Counted from the first letter of the stretch, positions 42,537 to 54,009 are shown. The stretch is 64,000 nt of DNA from Prionace glauca (GCA_037974335.1 CM075760.1:7251432-7315431); one strand, 5' to 3'. Made by a program: numbers and translations. Notes: generated by a model not told the origin, from the sequence alone.

Positions 42537-42836
42537 GTGATCATCATTTTTTGCCATTCAGCTATCTAAATTTTACTATTTCATAACTTTACTTGTTTTG
42601 CCATTAACTGCTTTCTTTTTCCCCTGTTGCCTTCTCTGTTCATTGTTACTTCTTTATTTGATGTTATTTCCTAGTTTTTTCACTTCATTCTCTTCAGAAT
42701 CCCCAGATTCCCTATATATCCTTGCTAACAGTGAGCAGTTCTCAGTTTGTGTGTGTGTAACCTTGAGTTTCTTTAAGTTTTAATCTCCCATTCTGTGTAT
42801 CCATGTAAATTTCTGGCATTCAAGCTTTGTTTTTGT
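42537..42836 (-). repeat. Inverted 300-bp fragment of the V4 downstream block
   Basis: Reverse complement of about 59720-60010 (and 9305-9605). It shares copy-C states: the missing aacccgat before the cctatatatc stretch, ttctctgttcattg rather than ttgtctg, and gctttc rather than gcattc. It therefore derives from a C-like copy or their common ancestor. Confidence 0.8.
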
Positions 42837-43725
42837 TTGTAAATTGTTGTAGCACTAACAGAGACCATTCGGCCCATTGTACTGTCTCAGTTGATGGGTT
42901 ATCCACTTATTCTTTCTCGGCACTTGCATTCAATATATCTTATATTCTTAATAATTTCACTTGCTGGTCAAATATTTATCCACTTGTCTCTGAAAATTAG
43001 TTATACATTATCCACATTACTGTCTGGCATGAACCATCGCATCCTCTAACAGTCGACTGCTCAAACCGCAGTCTGCTAATCGCTCCCTCCACTGCATAAA
43101 GATCAGGGGAAATGCCGCCATCCAGTCACGCATTGAGGGGCGAGCCGATTGTCTCTGCTCCTTTTCAACCTTTTCCAAACCTGCCTTGATTGGATACAAG
43201 TCTGAAAATCACTTCTGAACAGAATTGCTGCTCCACAGAAAATACCCCGATTTGCTCAGTTCTCCGGCGAGTATCGTGCTCTCTCATTCCCTCACCATCT
43301 TTCCCAGTCTCTCTCTTAAACACTGTCCTTGAGGTTAAAGCTAAGGTTTGAAGAGTCACTGAACGGACCCACGTGTTTGAACTATGTTCTCAACAATTCT
43401 GTGTGTGGGTTTACATGTGCCCCCTTGTGTTCTGAAATCTCTTTCCTTGTTCAGAAACCTCGGATTCTGTTTCAGTTTAATGCCATCCGCAGCTTGTTCT
43501 CACTTTTTTTTTGTTTTAATGTTTATTTGTCGGTGTTACAAAAGGATTGCATTAACACTGCAATGAAATTGAACTTGTGAAAGGATTATTTTTTAGTTTA
43601 TTCCTTGTAAAGTACCAAGTTTACATTTTGCTCCTTTCAACTCGCGCCCAGTATAGACATTGAAGATCCAAAGAGATTGAAGCCATTGGTTGAATAAGTT
43701 GGAAGATGATTGAATGCCAACTAAT
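42837..43725. other. Intergenic upstream of V10
   Basis: A short LINE-tail-like remnant at 42850-42905 (gagaccattcggcccattg) and a SINE-tail-like remnant near 43545. Otherwise nothing recognised. A half-CRE (aatgacgc, 43723) and a ccaat (43743) lie 100-130 bp upstream of V10. Confidence 0.45.
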
Positions 43726-43850
43726 GACGCTGTCGGCAATGAACCAATCAGCGAAGCGGTGGGCGTTACTCACCCTCTGCTCAACCCTTGAGTGAATCAA
43801 TTTGAGCTTCAGCCCATTGCTGTTAGCTGTGCCAGGAGCTCTCTGCAAAC

Positions 43851-44663
43851 ATGCCACCCATTACTTCGTGTTTATTCCTCACAGCGGCTGCTCTGTTAAT
43901 CGGTAAATTCACAAGTTGCACAAACCCGTGTTTCACATCTTTGTTACTCATTAAATTAGCACATAGGTAACAATAGATTGATCAAAGATTGGTAAATTAA
44001 CCAGATCCGCTTTGTCTCCACACGGCCTGTGGCAAACACTGGAGTTTAAAACCTATGGACAGTATTTGGTTTCTCTTTCAAGTTACATGAAACGGAGGCG
44101 GGGACTGATCCCGATAGACAGTGTCAATGTACGTTCATGTAAAGATTAGTATTCAATCCAAACACTTCCCAGTTCCAGTTCCTGAGCTGTGGGAACTATG
44201 TTTAACTTTAGTGACGCCGATTTGTTTATCGGGCTGTAATTCAGGGCAAGAAGACAATTCTGTCGGATAAACGTATTTTACTGACATTGTCTGATTTCAT
44301 GTTGTTCTTAATTCTTACAGGACATTGTGGAGGAGACTCTGTAACACAGACACCGTCTGCAGTCACAGTGAGTGAAAGAGATGATATTCAGTTGTTCTGT
44401 AACTTTACAACTACAGACAACAACCCGAATATATTCTGGTATTATCAGTATCCCAGCGGGTCCATGGAGTTTCTGTTTCGGAGAGATAGATACAACGGGA
44501 ACACAGAGAGATTCCCTGGGGACCGATTCTCTGCGGAGTTTGATTTTGTGAAGAGCACCGTCCCGTTGAAAGTGTCTAAAACAGAGCTGAGAGACTCCGG
44601 GGTGTATTTCTGCGCACTGAGACCCACAGAGACACAGAGCTGTGCTGAACCTGTACAAAAACT
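43851..44663 (+). CDS. TCR V gene segment V10, intact
   Basis: Leader exon 43851-43902 (MPPITSCLFLTAAALLI, 52 nt, donor GTAAAT) and V exon 44321-44624 after CTTACAG: GHCGGDSVTQTPSAVTVSER, IQLFCNFTTTDNNPNIFWYYQYP, GDRFSAEFDFVKSTVPLKVS, RDSGVYFCALRP. RSS: CACAGAG (44625-44631), 23-bp spacer, ACAAAAACT (44655-44663). A single, more isolated family with the longest leader. Key residues all present; the heptamer departs from consensus at position 6. Confidence 0.88.
44625..44663 (+). promoter_or_regulatory. V10 recombination signal (23-RSS)
   Basis: CACAGAG, 23-bp spacer 44632-44654, ACAAAAACT. Confidence 0.87.
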
Positions 44664-45293
44664 CTCACAGCGTCACTCAGTAATTTGGGCAATTGAGTGA
44701 ATGATAGTGTACTTATCTGACCTTTCTTGATGCCCCACAGTGTGTTTAGATGCAAGAGAGATTCCACAGCTCGTCTTCGAAATAGCGTCCTTATGATCTG
44801 CAACTCCGATTTGAGAGGGTAGTCGATGCCCCTAATTAAACATCTCATCCGAAATCCGGCATGTCTCACATTTCATCATTCCCCTCGGTTGCACTGGCGC
44901 ATCTGAATGCATCGTGAGACTGGGATTGTGAAAATATCTGCTTCACAGGCGATAGAGCGAAGAACTGAACCTCCCCTGGCAAATGGTGTTTGTAGAATAA
45001 TACTTGTACTGTTAATTTTGAGATATTTGCACCATTTTGACAATGAATATTTAACTTATATTAAATTATTTAAATGCGAGTAGATTAGTGTAAAGCTTTG
45101 TGGCGGTGATTAGGTTAATAACTGAGGCTTAGATCGGAAGCAGCCTCTTGGTACCTCAATAACCCGCTCTCCTTGAACAGGCGGTCAGTTTCCATCAGGT
45201 TCACACAATAGCTGCCCAGATTGTTTTTATGAGAGAAATAATCCAATTGTCCTGTGGAGTGAAACAATACTCATATTAACCTGGAATCATGGA
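44664..45293. other. Intergenic
   Basis: No gene or repeat recognised. Confidence 0.4.
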
Positions 45294-45770
45294 AATCAAT
45301 GCTCATCCCGATGGAAACAGCTGGACCCTTGAATCAACTGTTACGCAAGGAACTACAAAAGATTGTGAATGTAACCCAAACCATCAGGCAAACCAGCCTC
45401 CATTCCACTGACTCTGCCTACACTTCCCGCTGCCTCGGCAAAGCAGCCAGCATAATTAAGGAACCCAGAACATTCTTTCTTCCATCTTCTTCCCGTCGGG
45501 AAAAAATACAAAAATCTGAGGTCACGTACCAATAGACTCATGAATAACTTTTTCCCTGCTACCATCAGACTTTTGAATTAATCTACCTTCCATGAAGTGT
45601 ATCTTTCTCTACACTCCAGCTGTGACTGTAAAATTATATTCTGCACTCTCTCGTTCCCTTCTCTATGAACGGTACGTTTTGTCTCTATAGCGCGCAAGAG
45701 ACGATATTTTTCACTGAATATTAATACTTGTGACAATAATAAATCAAATCAAATCAAATATTGTTCCGAG
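45294..45770 (+). mobile_element. Non-LTR element 3' end with AATCA repeats
   Basis: Wording actctgcctacacttcccgctgcctcggcaaagcagcc..ctatagcgcgcaagagacgat..gacaataataaatcaaatcaaatc is a widespread vertebrate repeat 3' end that finishes in a short AATCA repeat. Unrelated to the CR1-like elements here; clade not determined. Confidence 0.6.
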
Positions 45771-46099
45771 AGAAAAAGAAACGTTTTAACTGATTTAATG
45801 CCCTTAATGGACTCTGGATACCTGAAAGAAGTTTATAACCTATGGGAGTGGATCTCTAGGGCAGCCTCTGTTTTGTTGTTTGAAACATTTTTACACAGAG
45901 GATATGGCCGAATGGTCTCCTTCTGCACTGTAGGGATTATATGATTAATTTATTCTGCAGGTGTTGTGGATCTCTGCCAGAAGGAGTTTTAACGCTGACC
46001 CTCATCGTGGAGTGAAGAGATTTGCGAGTCCCATTATTTTCTGGATACTTGTGACCAATAGTAACCAAAATCTTTCGACATGAAAAGATATAATCGCCC

Positions 46100-46195
46100 T
46101 CCCCACCCCTCACCCTCCCCCCCCCCCCCCCCCCCTCTCTGTCTTTCTCTCTCTCTCTCCCTCACACACACACACATAGACAAACACACATACTT
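46100..46195. repeat. Compound microsatellite: C-run, (CT)n, (CA)n
   Basis: A C homopolymer of about 18, interrupted CT repeats, then acacacacaca. A likely length-variable and assembly-fragile site. Confidence 0.85.
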
Positions 46196-46319
46196 TTCTG
46201 ATCAACGCTATTAATTAAAAACAGTGGGTGAATATTTTCATCGGTCATACTGTGGTGTTGGACCATGAAATGCAACGGTTTAAATAATCGCTTTCTAACT
46301 GTGTTGTATATTGCCAAAT

Positions 46320-46800
46320 TAAAAACATGGAAACCGGAAGCAGGAGTCGGCCAATCTGTCCTTCGACCTTGTTCCGTTATTTGTTTTGATCATGGCTGAT
46401 CATAGAACCTTCAGTATAGAGGAGGGCTATTCGGCCCATCGAATCTGCACCAACCACAATCCCACCCAAACTCTATTGCCATAACCCCATAAATTTTACC
46501 TTAACTAGTTCCCCTGACACTAATGGGGCAATTAAACTTGGCCAATCCACCTAACCAGCACATCTTTGGACTGAGGGAGGAAACCAGAGCACCCGGAGCA
46601 AACGGACGGAGACATGCATAGTGTGACCCAAGCCGGGAATTGGATCTGGGTCCCTGGCGCTGTGAGGCAGCAGTGCTAACCACTGTGTCACAACGCCGCC
46701 CAAAATCCTGAACCCCCATCCTCAAACTCCCAAGATCCCTTTAAACATCAAGAGCTATACCTAATTTCTTCGTCAAAGCAGACAATGTTACAGAAATAGA
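46320..46800 (-). mobile_element. Antisense LINE tail with a SINE inside
   Basis: LINE part at 46320-46398 (aagcaggagtcggcc..gatcatggctgatca) and 46706-46800; the HE1-like SINE (minus) occupies about 46400-46704 from agaaccttcagtatagagg to accactgtgtcacaacgcc. Same family pair and same host-guest order as 37691-38455. Confidence 0.7.
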
Positions 46801-47337
46801 GAAAGCTAAAATTTATCTGCAGGTGCATGTCCTATATGTACTGTTGTTCACAGTGAAGGGTCACATCGCAAAATTATTTCCTGTAATTTACATCTGACAC
46901 CTGTGAAAGTGGTGAACTGTAGTTTTATGCTGTTGTGTTTATACATAACATCTTGGAAAGCCACCTAGTAGAATATTCTCTAAAACATAGTTATTTTTGA
47001 ATGTTGCATTATGATGTTACTGAAATGTTATCATGCCAGCTAATAACGGACCTTATTGCTTTGATTTTATTATTCCTGCTTTTATCTTTCTCGTTATTTT
47101 GTTTTTGTCACGTTTACTACTTAATATTAATTCCGATATTCTTTTTCCTCGTTAGCTAGCATTCCAAAGTAACTAACAGAGTACATATTACTGCATTTAA
47201 ATGAAAGTACATATAATGTACATAAATATAAAATTGACTTATATGGCTTAATTGACTGTCAATCTACAACTGATGAGGTTGGATCACTCGTTTCTCCCGT
47301 TTTCCCGAAAGTGCAGAGTGTCGAAAATCCAATTTCC
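46801..47337. other. Intergenic, AT-rich
   Basis: No gene or repeat recognised. Confidence 0.4.
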
Positions 47338-47478
47338 GCAGGTCTCCCTGCTTCAAAGCGTCAGGGACCCTGGCTCATTTCCAGTCTTGCGTGACTGTCA
47401 GTGCGGAGTTTGCACATTCTCCCTGTGTCTGCGTGGGTTTCCTCCGGGTGCTCATGTTTCCTTCCACAGTCTTTCAGC
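47338..47478 (+). mobile_element. SINE fragment
   Basis: ctgcttcaaagcgtcagggaccctgg..gtctgcgtgggtttcctccgggtgctc..ccacagtc: mid part of the HE1-like SINE, both ends missing. Confidence 0.65.
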
Positions 47479-48463
47479 AGAATGACTGGGATATTACACT
47501 AAACAAAGAAGATCGTCAGGGTTTAAAATAAAGGTGGGATGATCTCTCATGTATACGTTAGCTGCGGTACAATAGTAAACATATGTGCAAGAATAATGCG
47601 ACATAATCGTGCAGCGACCCGCTTCAGAACGTTGAGAATTCGGTGGTTTTCCCATAATTGGTCATTTACCTCAGATCGCCACCAGATGGAGCTGTCTCAC
47701 CATGTTTATGTATTTACTGCAGCGGGGCCAATGGCATTGCGGATCTGCTGCTGATCTACTTCTGCACAATGACAAGTGGATCCCGAAAATCACCTTTTCT
47801 TATCACTTACTCGGTTATATTAAGATATTTTTATTTCTTCTGGGATTCCTAATTCCATTTCGGATATTGCGTTTCTCTCTGCTTCCTTTGTTTCTCTCAC
47901 CGACTATCTCTCGTGTTTTCTGTCCGCTTGTCTTTCTTCGCTCCTCCATCTGCACTGTCTCAAATTATCTGCATTTGTTCTCCCCCCCGTTTCCTCACCG
48001 TGTCTTCATCTAATTACCTTCCTGCCCCCGTCTCTTCCTCTTTCCTCTCCCTGCCTACCCCACTATTCATCCGTCGCTTTCTCCCTCATTGCTATCATTT
48101 CACTTCTTCTTGTCTATCTCCTGAATCTCAGTCTGTTTTTCCCTATCTATAACTAGATATGGACCGCGATCTTCGCTTTTGATTCACTTATTCTCTTTTC
48201 ATTTGTTTATCTTTATGTTGTTTTTCTCCGTACTACGTGTCAAATATTAAAACATTTTCGACAACTTTTCTCTCACGGTACCTTTAATTTACAAAACGAT
48301 AAACATTTCGCAGGCACATCTTCACATTCGTGTATTCGATGAAAATTGGGCAGAGGGAACGTTTCCCAGAGCTGCAAAAGTTGCTTTCGGTTTCTTAATA
48401 TTTTCGATTCATTTTAAAGCAGAACAAGCTGTCGATCGGTGTAGAAAATCAACGTTTCCACAT
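47479..48463. other. Intergenic with a pyrimidine-rich tract
   Basis: 47860-48150 is C+T-rich like 3902-4220. The open frames there follow composition. Nothing else recognised. Confidence 0.45.
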
Positions 48464-48608
48464 CGGCCATGCTAAATTCACCCTAGTGTCAGGAGATACG
48501 CAGGGTAAATACACGGAGTTGCAGGAATGGGGCCTGGGTGGGATTGTGGCCAGTGCAAACTCGATGGGACGAATGGTCTCCTTTTGCACTGTAGGGATTT
48601 TATGATTC
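48464..48608 (+). mobile_element. SINE 3' half
   Basis: catgctaaattcaccctagtgtcagg..gaacgaatgg-type core..actgtagggattttatgatt, same SINE as at 51309-51440 but in the opposite arm. Confidence 0.75.
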
Positions 48609-48612
48609 GCAT

Positions 48613-48720
48613 TGATGTCAGCTTAGGGAGATGACCCAATCGCAGCACTGAGTAACGCCTCCCAGTTTCCTAATAATTGAAGCTGCCTTTGATCTGAGTT
48701 CACTCTGTGATATAAAACTA
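48613..48720 (+). promoter_or_regulatory. V11 promoter: CRE-like site and TATA box
   Basis: TGATGTCA at 48613-48620 (154 bp before ATG) and TATAAAAC at 48711-48718 (~60 bp before ATG). Confidence 0.55.
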
Positions 48721-48773
48721 GGGGCAACAACATATTTCAGATATTGTCGCTGCTTACTGTCCAGTCAGGAACC

Positions 48774-49246
48774 ATGTGTCCCCTGTGTGTTTTACTGATA
48801 ATAATGGCCATGCTGCCCGGTGAGTCTGACCTCAAATACTGAGTGTCTGTATCATGGTTATATTTGCTCCTAGATTTCTCACACATTCCACACTTTGTTG
48901 CAGGAATCAATGGCCAAGATTCAGTTTCCCAGCCGCCTGACTTAACGGTTCAGGAAGGATTGAACGTTACAGTGAATTGTAATTACACAACAAAAGATGC
49001 TTATCCAAATCTCTTCTGGTACATCCAGTATCCCGGGGAAGCTCCGAAATATTTACTAAAGAGATATCCCACGGGTGGCGGAGAAACGTCTCCAGGTTTC
49101 CGAGCCCGGTTTTCTGCTGATTTGGACAAGGACAAGAAAACAGTTCCTTTAACTATCACCGGGGTCCGTGTCTCTGACTCTGCCGTGTATTACTGTGCGC
49201 TGAGCCCCACACTGTTACAGAGGCACAGTCAACCCATGCAAGAACC
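48774..49246 (+). CDS. TCR V gene segment V11, intact, weak nonamer
   Basis: Leader exon 48774-48819, the same protein as V1 (MCPLCVLLIIMAMLP), donor GTGAGT; V exon 48904-49207 after TTGCAG: GINGQDSVSQPPDLTVQEGL, VNCNYTTKDAYPNLFWYIQYP, FRARFSADLDKDKKTVPL, DSAVYYCALSP. RSS: CACACTG (49208-49214), 23-bp spacer, GCAAGAACC (49238-49246), which departs from ACAAAAACC at two positions including the A-run. A sister of V1 in opposite orientation, differing mainly in CDR1 and CDR2 (KRYPTGGGE). Coding part looks functional; joining efficiency may be lowered. Confidence 0.87.
49208..49246 (+). promoter_or_regulatory. V11 recombination signal, altered nonamer
   Basis: CACACTG, 23-bp spacer, GCAAGAACC. 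The A-tract of the nonamer, important for RAG1 contact, is interrupted by G. Confidence 0.8.
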
Positions 49247-49384
49247 TACACAGGCATTCTCACCTCTCACTGAATCAGATTTGCGACCTGGATTGTGAAC
49301 TGTTAATATAAGCAAAACAATAGCATAACGAAGAGTGAGCCCGAATGCTCTCTTTCCATCGTGCTCAATGTGTCATTCTACATA

Positions 49385-49472
49385 AATTCTAGTTTCCCAG
49401 GACCCATCTGAATTAATGGTCCAGGAAGGATTGAACGTTATAGTGAATTGTAATTTCACAACAAAATAACGC
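49385..49472 (+). pseudogene. V FR1-CDR1 relic next to V11
   Basis: Reads SQDPSELMVQEGLNVIVNC then NFTTK and a stop. It matches the FR1 of V11 and V1 but nothing follows. Probably left by an unequal or inverted exchange. Confidence 0.65.
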
Positions 49473-49505
49473 ATGCCCGCTATTCCCTTCGTCACTCCAC
49501 AGCAG

Positions 49506-50078
49506 TGTTTTTGTACCAGTCTCTGGTTCCTCTCACAATGCCTCTCGGTCCGCAGTAATACACCGCGCTGTCCGACAGCTCACAGATGGTGAAATTTCTC
49601 ATTTTTCGAAGTGTTCATAGATGCAAAAACAAATCCGAGTCCCGTGCCTTCTGCTCTGAAATCATCTCCGTAGTTATGGATGGAGGTCAAGAAGTCAAGA
49701 ATTTGGGGGCTTTATCCGGGTCCGGCGGTATAGCTGTGAAGAATATGCACTGTCTGTGGTCGATTAGCTGAAGTCCATGGATATCGATTTTTCTTCATCG
49801 CTACAACTGGACCCTGGGAGACAGAAACAGCACCACTCACACCTAAAAAAGAATAGAAATACAAACTTAACGTTTTATCATCACTTTGTTGGGATAAAAA
49901 TGTGATCAGGGTAATTGAATGCATTACAAATACAGGAAAAACTATTAAAAGGGGAGATTTTTATCTGAGTATCTCGAGCATGCTGGGGATTGTACAAATT
50001 GGGAACTTACCAGTTAAGAAAGCTGCAGCTATGATGAATGAGTAAAAACTAACAGATGAATGAGTAAATACTAAGCAT
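49506..50078 (-). pseudogene. V12, degraded V segment with duplicated leader piece
   Basis: Leader exon about 50078-50011 on minus: MLSIYSFI, then an inserted ~22-bp direct duplicate of the tactcattcatc region that brings a stop, then IAAAFLT and donor GTAAGT. V exon from 49852 (GVSGAVSVSQGPVVAMKK...) is frame-broken and ends FTICELSDSAVYYCGP near 49545. RSS: CATTGTG-like (49540-49534) and ACAAAAACA (49514-49506) are only 19 bp apart. Not functional. A perfect CRE at 50286-50293 remains upstream. Confidence 0.75.
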
Positions 50079-50285
50079 CTTGGCAGAGTTGGTGCTGGAT
50101 CTGAGCTCAGTGAGTTAAAACTTTTAGTTCAGAGTTCAGAAGATGTTGAGTCATATCCGGCCTCACTGCCGATTGGTTCATTCCTGACAGAGCCAGCAGG
50201 AGACATCCAATCAACTGACGGTTGCTTTGTCCTATATTTCATCCAATCATCCAATCAGCTCAGAGTGTCTTTGTTCTCCAATCCA

Positions 50286-50293
50286 TGACGTCA
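50286..50293 (-). promoter_or_regulatory. CRE upstream of V12
   Basis: TGACGTCA, 208 bp upstream of the V12 ATG. Kept although the gene is broken. Confidence 0.45.
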
Positions 50294-50673
50294 GAGAGAG
50301 GAGCAGGAACTATTTGAATCTGTTCTCAGAACAATGAACTGGACTGGAAGAAGCTACACGACCGAATGGAGATATCACTCTCTTTGACGTGAGGGCATGG
50401 AGACAAATGTTGGCCATTTTCCGGAGTTAGTCTTTGAGATTGGACGCAGATGCATTTTGGCTAACGTTGTGTTAACAGCGGTAGAGTTTTCCATTCCAAG
50501 AGTTGCTCCAAACAGCTATAAAAATGGAATTTATATAAAATACAATATTCAGCAGCATGGAAAAAGAGCATTCGGGCTAACCCTTCGTTATGCTATTTGT
50601 TTTGCTTATATTAACAGTTCACAATCCAGGTCACAGATCTGATTCAGTGAGAGGAGGTGAGAGTGCCAATGCA

Positions 50674-51142
50674 GGTTTTTGTACGGGCGGACTGTGCCTC
50701 TGTAACAGTGTGGGGCTCAGCGCACAGTAATAGACGGCAGAGTCAGAGACACGGACCCCGGTGATAGTTAAAGGAAATGTTTTCTTCTCCTTGTCCAAAT
50801 CAGCAGAAAACCGGGCTCGGAAATCTGGAGACGTTTCTCCGCTACCCGCACCATATTTCTTCAGTAAATATCTCGGAGCTTCACCGGGGTACTGAACGTA
50901 CCAGAAAAGACTTGGGGAAGCATATTCCGTAGTGTAATTACAATTCACTGTAACGTTCAATCTTTCCTGAACCGTTAATTCAGGCGGCTGGGAAACTGAA
51001 TTTTGGCCACTGATTCCTGCAATAAAATATAAAATGTGTAAGAAATCTGTGAACAAATATAACCATGATACACTGAGGATTTGAGTTCAGACTCACCGGG
51101 CAGCATGGCCATTATTATCAGTAAAACACACAGGGGACACAT
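50674..51142 (-). CDS. TCR V gene segment V1 (copy C), intact
   Basis: Leader 51142-51097 and V exon 51016-50713, encoding the same V domain as copy A; differences are silent or beyond the RSS. RSS: CACACTG (50712-50706), 23-bp spacer, ACAAAAACC (50682-50674). The promoter CRE-like site is at 51294-51301. It forms the second arm of the inverted repeat with V11. Confidence 0.88.
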
Positions 51143-51308
51143 CGTTCCTGATTGGACAGTAAGCAGCGAAACTGTTAAAATATGTTGCTGCCTCGAGTCT
51201 TATATCACAGAGTGAACTCAGATCTAAGGCAGCTTCAATTATTAGGAAACTGGGGGCGTTTCTCAAAGCTGCGATTGGCTCACCTCCCTGAGCTGACATC
51301 AACTGCGA

Positions 51309-51630
51309 ATCATAAAATCCCTACAGTACAGACGGAGGCCATTCGTCCCATCGAATTTGCACCGGCCACAATTCCGCCCAGGCCCCAGTCCAGCAACCCC
51401 GTGTATTTTACTCTGCGTATCTCCTGACACTAGTGTCAATTTAGCGTGGCCAATCAATCTAACCTTCACATCTTTGGATTGTGGGAGGGAACAGGAGCAC
51501 TCAAAGGAAACACACGTAGACAAGGGAAGAACATACAAACTTCATACAGGAAGTGATCCGAAGCCGGAATTGATCCCGGTGCCTGACACTGTGAGACAGC
51601 AGTGCTCACCACTGTGGCACCAGGCCGCCC
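51309..51630 (-). mobile_element. HE1-like SINE (copy C)
   Basis: Counterpart of 921-1243. Confidence 0.8.
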
Positions 51631-51866
51631 GGTAACCATTGAACCAATCATAGTTAGTTAATGATTTAATATAGTTGTTTCCAATCTCATTCCTTCCCTG
51701 GCCGTAAACGTATTTCTAAATTCCTTGCCCTCTCTCTACTCTCACCCACATAATCAGTTATTCTGCCTCATTAACCGCTTTTCTCAGAATTCACTCCATC
51801 AATCTTTCTTAAGGCGGATTTTTTTTCCTAAATCAGGGTAAACATGAAATTCATTTAATCATTTAT

Positions 51867-52172
51867 GGGCGATAGGATGGCACAATGTTTAGCATTGCTG
51901 CCTCACAGTCCCAGGCACCCGGCTTCAATTCCAACCTCGGGTCATTGCCTGTCTGGAGTTTTTCACTCAGAGGGTGGTGAGTGAGTGGAATCGGTTGCCG
52001 TCGGTGATGGTAGAGGCGAACTCGCTGGGGTCTTTTAAGAGACTTCTGGATGAGTACGTAAGATTTAATGGGATTGAGAGTTATAGATAGGCCTGGTAGG
52101 TATGGATATGATCGGCGCAACTTGTGGGCCGGAGGGCCTGTTTGTGCTGTAGTGTTCTATGTTCTATGATTG
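51867..52172 (+). mobile_element. SINE head joined to LINE tail (copy C)
   Basis: Counterpart of 1457-1770, with the same joint at gtctggagtttttcactcagagg. Confidence 0.75.
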
Positions 52173-52348
52173 GATTTGATCCGGGAATAATATGATCGCC
52201 AAGTGTGACAATTCACAGTAGTGATAATGGGTGAGCTCTGCGGGGAATATCGTTAAATTGTATTATCCCCTTCATTTTCTGCGCATTTTCGATTAGTTCC
52301 GACTCTTTTTTTTCCCTGACACAGAACACTTGATTATCGACCTGCTTT

Positions 52349-52859
52349 AGTTTTTGTATGAGGCCCATGGGAGCTTCATTCACTATGGGTCTCAGTGCAC
52401 AGTAATACACGGCGCTGTCTGTCATCTTCAAACCTTTCATTGACAAGTGAAAAGTGCTTTGTGTCTTGTTGAGATTCCCGCTGAAATGCTCAAAGCCGGG
52501 AGCCGTCTCGTTAAACCCATAACTATCGGCTCTGAGCAGATACTGAGGAGCTCGGTGTGGATACTGGCGATACCAGAACAGGTAATGTTGTATAGCTGAA
52601 CTCGATAGTGAGTAACTGCAGGGTATTGCTGAATCGTCACCCTCTGCTGCTCCAACTCTTGGTTTTGACTGGGAAACTGAGTCTCCATAGTTCATCTCTG
52701 AAAATAAATATCGGATACAAAGCGGGTTAGGAGACAAAGTCACACAGGGCTGGGAAAGGGAAATTGTACAACGGTTGAAATATACTTTACAATGTATGAT
52801 CAGAATCACTGACCTGGGATCAGAGCAATAACCAGGGTGAGGAACATTTTCACCGCCAT
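52349..52859 (-). CDS. TCR V gene segment V2 (copy C), heptamer altered
   Basis: Leader 52859-52814, V exon 52697-52388. The protein matches copy A apart from N/K in FR3 (GLKMTDSAVYYC). The heptamer is CATAGTG (52387-52381) instead of CACAGTG; the nonamer ACAAAAACT (52357-52349) is unchanged. The CAC at the cleavage side is the most critical part of an RSS, so recombination is expected to be impaired while the coding part remains good. Confidence 0.85.
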
Positions 52860-53289
52860 GGTTCCAATCTGAGCTCCAGAATTAGGGAGAGTGATCTCTG
52901 TCTGAACGGGACCTAGAATGTGAGAAATTGAAAGCGTTAGCAAGGTGTGATGCGATTGGCTGGGATTTATTTTCCTCGCCCATTTTTATATCTGCAAAAA
53001 GTCACTCACTGCAGAAGGCGACTGTGATGTTTGGTAAGTGATCAGAGAGCGCCCTCCCGTGGACAGTGCAACAATATTAGAACCAACGCAGGACAAAGAG
53101 CCCAGATATGTAGATAGTCTGAGAAAGAAAAAGACCTAGAAATATCTGGTACAGGTACAATACGAGGAAGAGGAAATATCCGTTCCACATCCACACCATT
53201 AATACCCCTTTGGGTTTTAAGGCTTCCAGAAAGTTATCTCTCGATGTTCGAAATTCAGTAGATACAAATCCAGCATCAGTACCCTACTG

Positions 53290-53482
53290 CTCATCCAGAA
53301 AACCCGCTCATACCTGGTAATACCGTAGCAAACCTCTCTGGACATTTTCTGTTGTTTTGCACAAAGGAAACAAAACGGTACTTCTAAATATCGCCGGAAC
53401 CCTTCTCTCTGACAGCGCCGTGTATTTCTGTGCCATGAAGCCCACACTGGTGCAGAGATACAGCGAACTCCGGACAAAAACC
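53290..53482 (+). pseudogene. V relic (FR3-CDR3 plus RSS), copy C
   Basis: Counterpart of 2885-3075. Here the CDR3 start reads CAMKP without the extra base of copy A. RSS: CACACTG (53443-53449), 24-bp spacer, ACAAAAACC (53474-53482). The CTCF-like core follows near 53509. Confidence 0.75.
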
Positions 53483-54009
53483 CCAGACTGGGAGTTCCAG
53501 TCAGTGATCAGCAGAGGGCGCGCCCGCACTGATAAACAGAAACAGTTATTTCGGCTGAGAGTTCAGGCTGTTACTAAAATAACACAGCACAACATTCAAC
53601 ATGAGCCGATGAGCAGTAACAGAGGAATTGCATTAGGTTTGTTCTAACTATCATTTATACTGCAAATCAATTTATTACGCCCTCACTCACGTTTTGTATT
53701 TTCATGATATTTTCCTGTCTATCTAAATTGATGAGCAAAACATTCTCAATCTCCACTCTCTGTGTCCCATTTATCACAGCTGGTGCATAGTATCTATATG
53801 ATTAGAACGTGTTGTTGGTTGAGACACAGTTTGTAGAAAATGAATACATTTCACAATGTACCGATTACACTCTTTAGTTAAATCGATGATTATTTTCCTT
53901 TCGACTAAATGTTCAGCTCTGTTTCTGTTGCCGCCTGTTCTTTTGCCTCTCTTTGTCTCCCTCTGTAGTATGTCTACAGATCTGCAACTGTTCCCGTCTA
54001 GTTTATACT

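Larger units (their letters stand above)
48464..49345. repeat. Inverted repeat arm 1 (contains V11)
   Basis: Pairs with 50570-51440 in reverse complement, including a SINE half, promoter, leader, V exon, RSS and ~100 bp downstream. The loop of ~1.2 kb (49346-50569) holds V12 and another relic. Confidence 0.8.

Noticed and set aside
42598-42783. Short frame MPLTAFFFPCCL.. also seen at 9351 and 59769
   Set aside because: It comes from the inverted copy of the same non-coding block; length and residues vary between copies.
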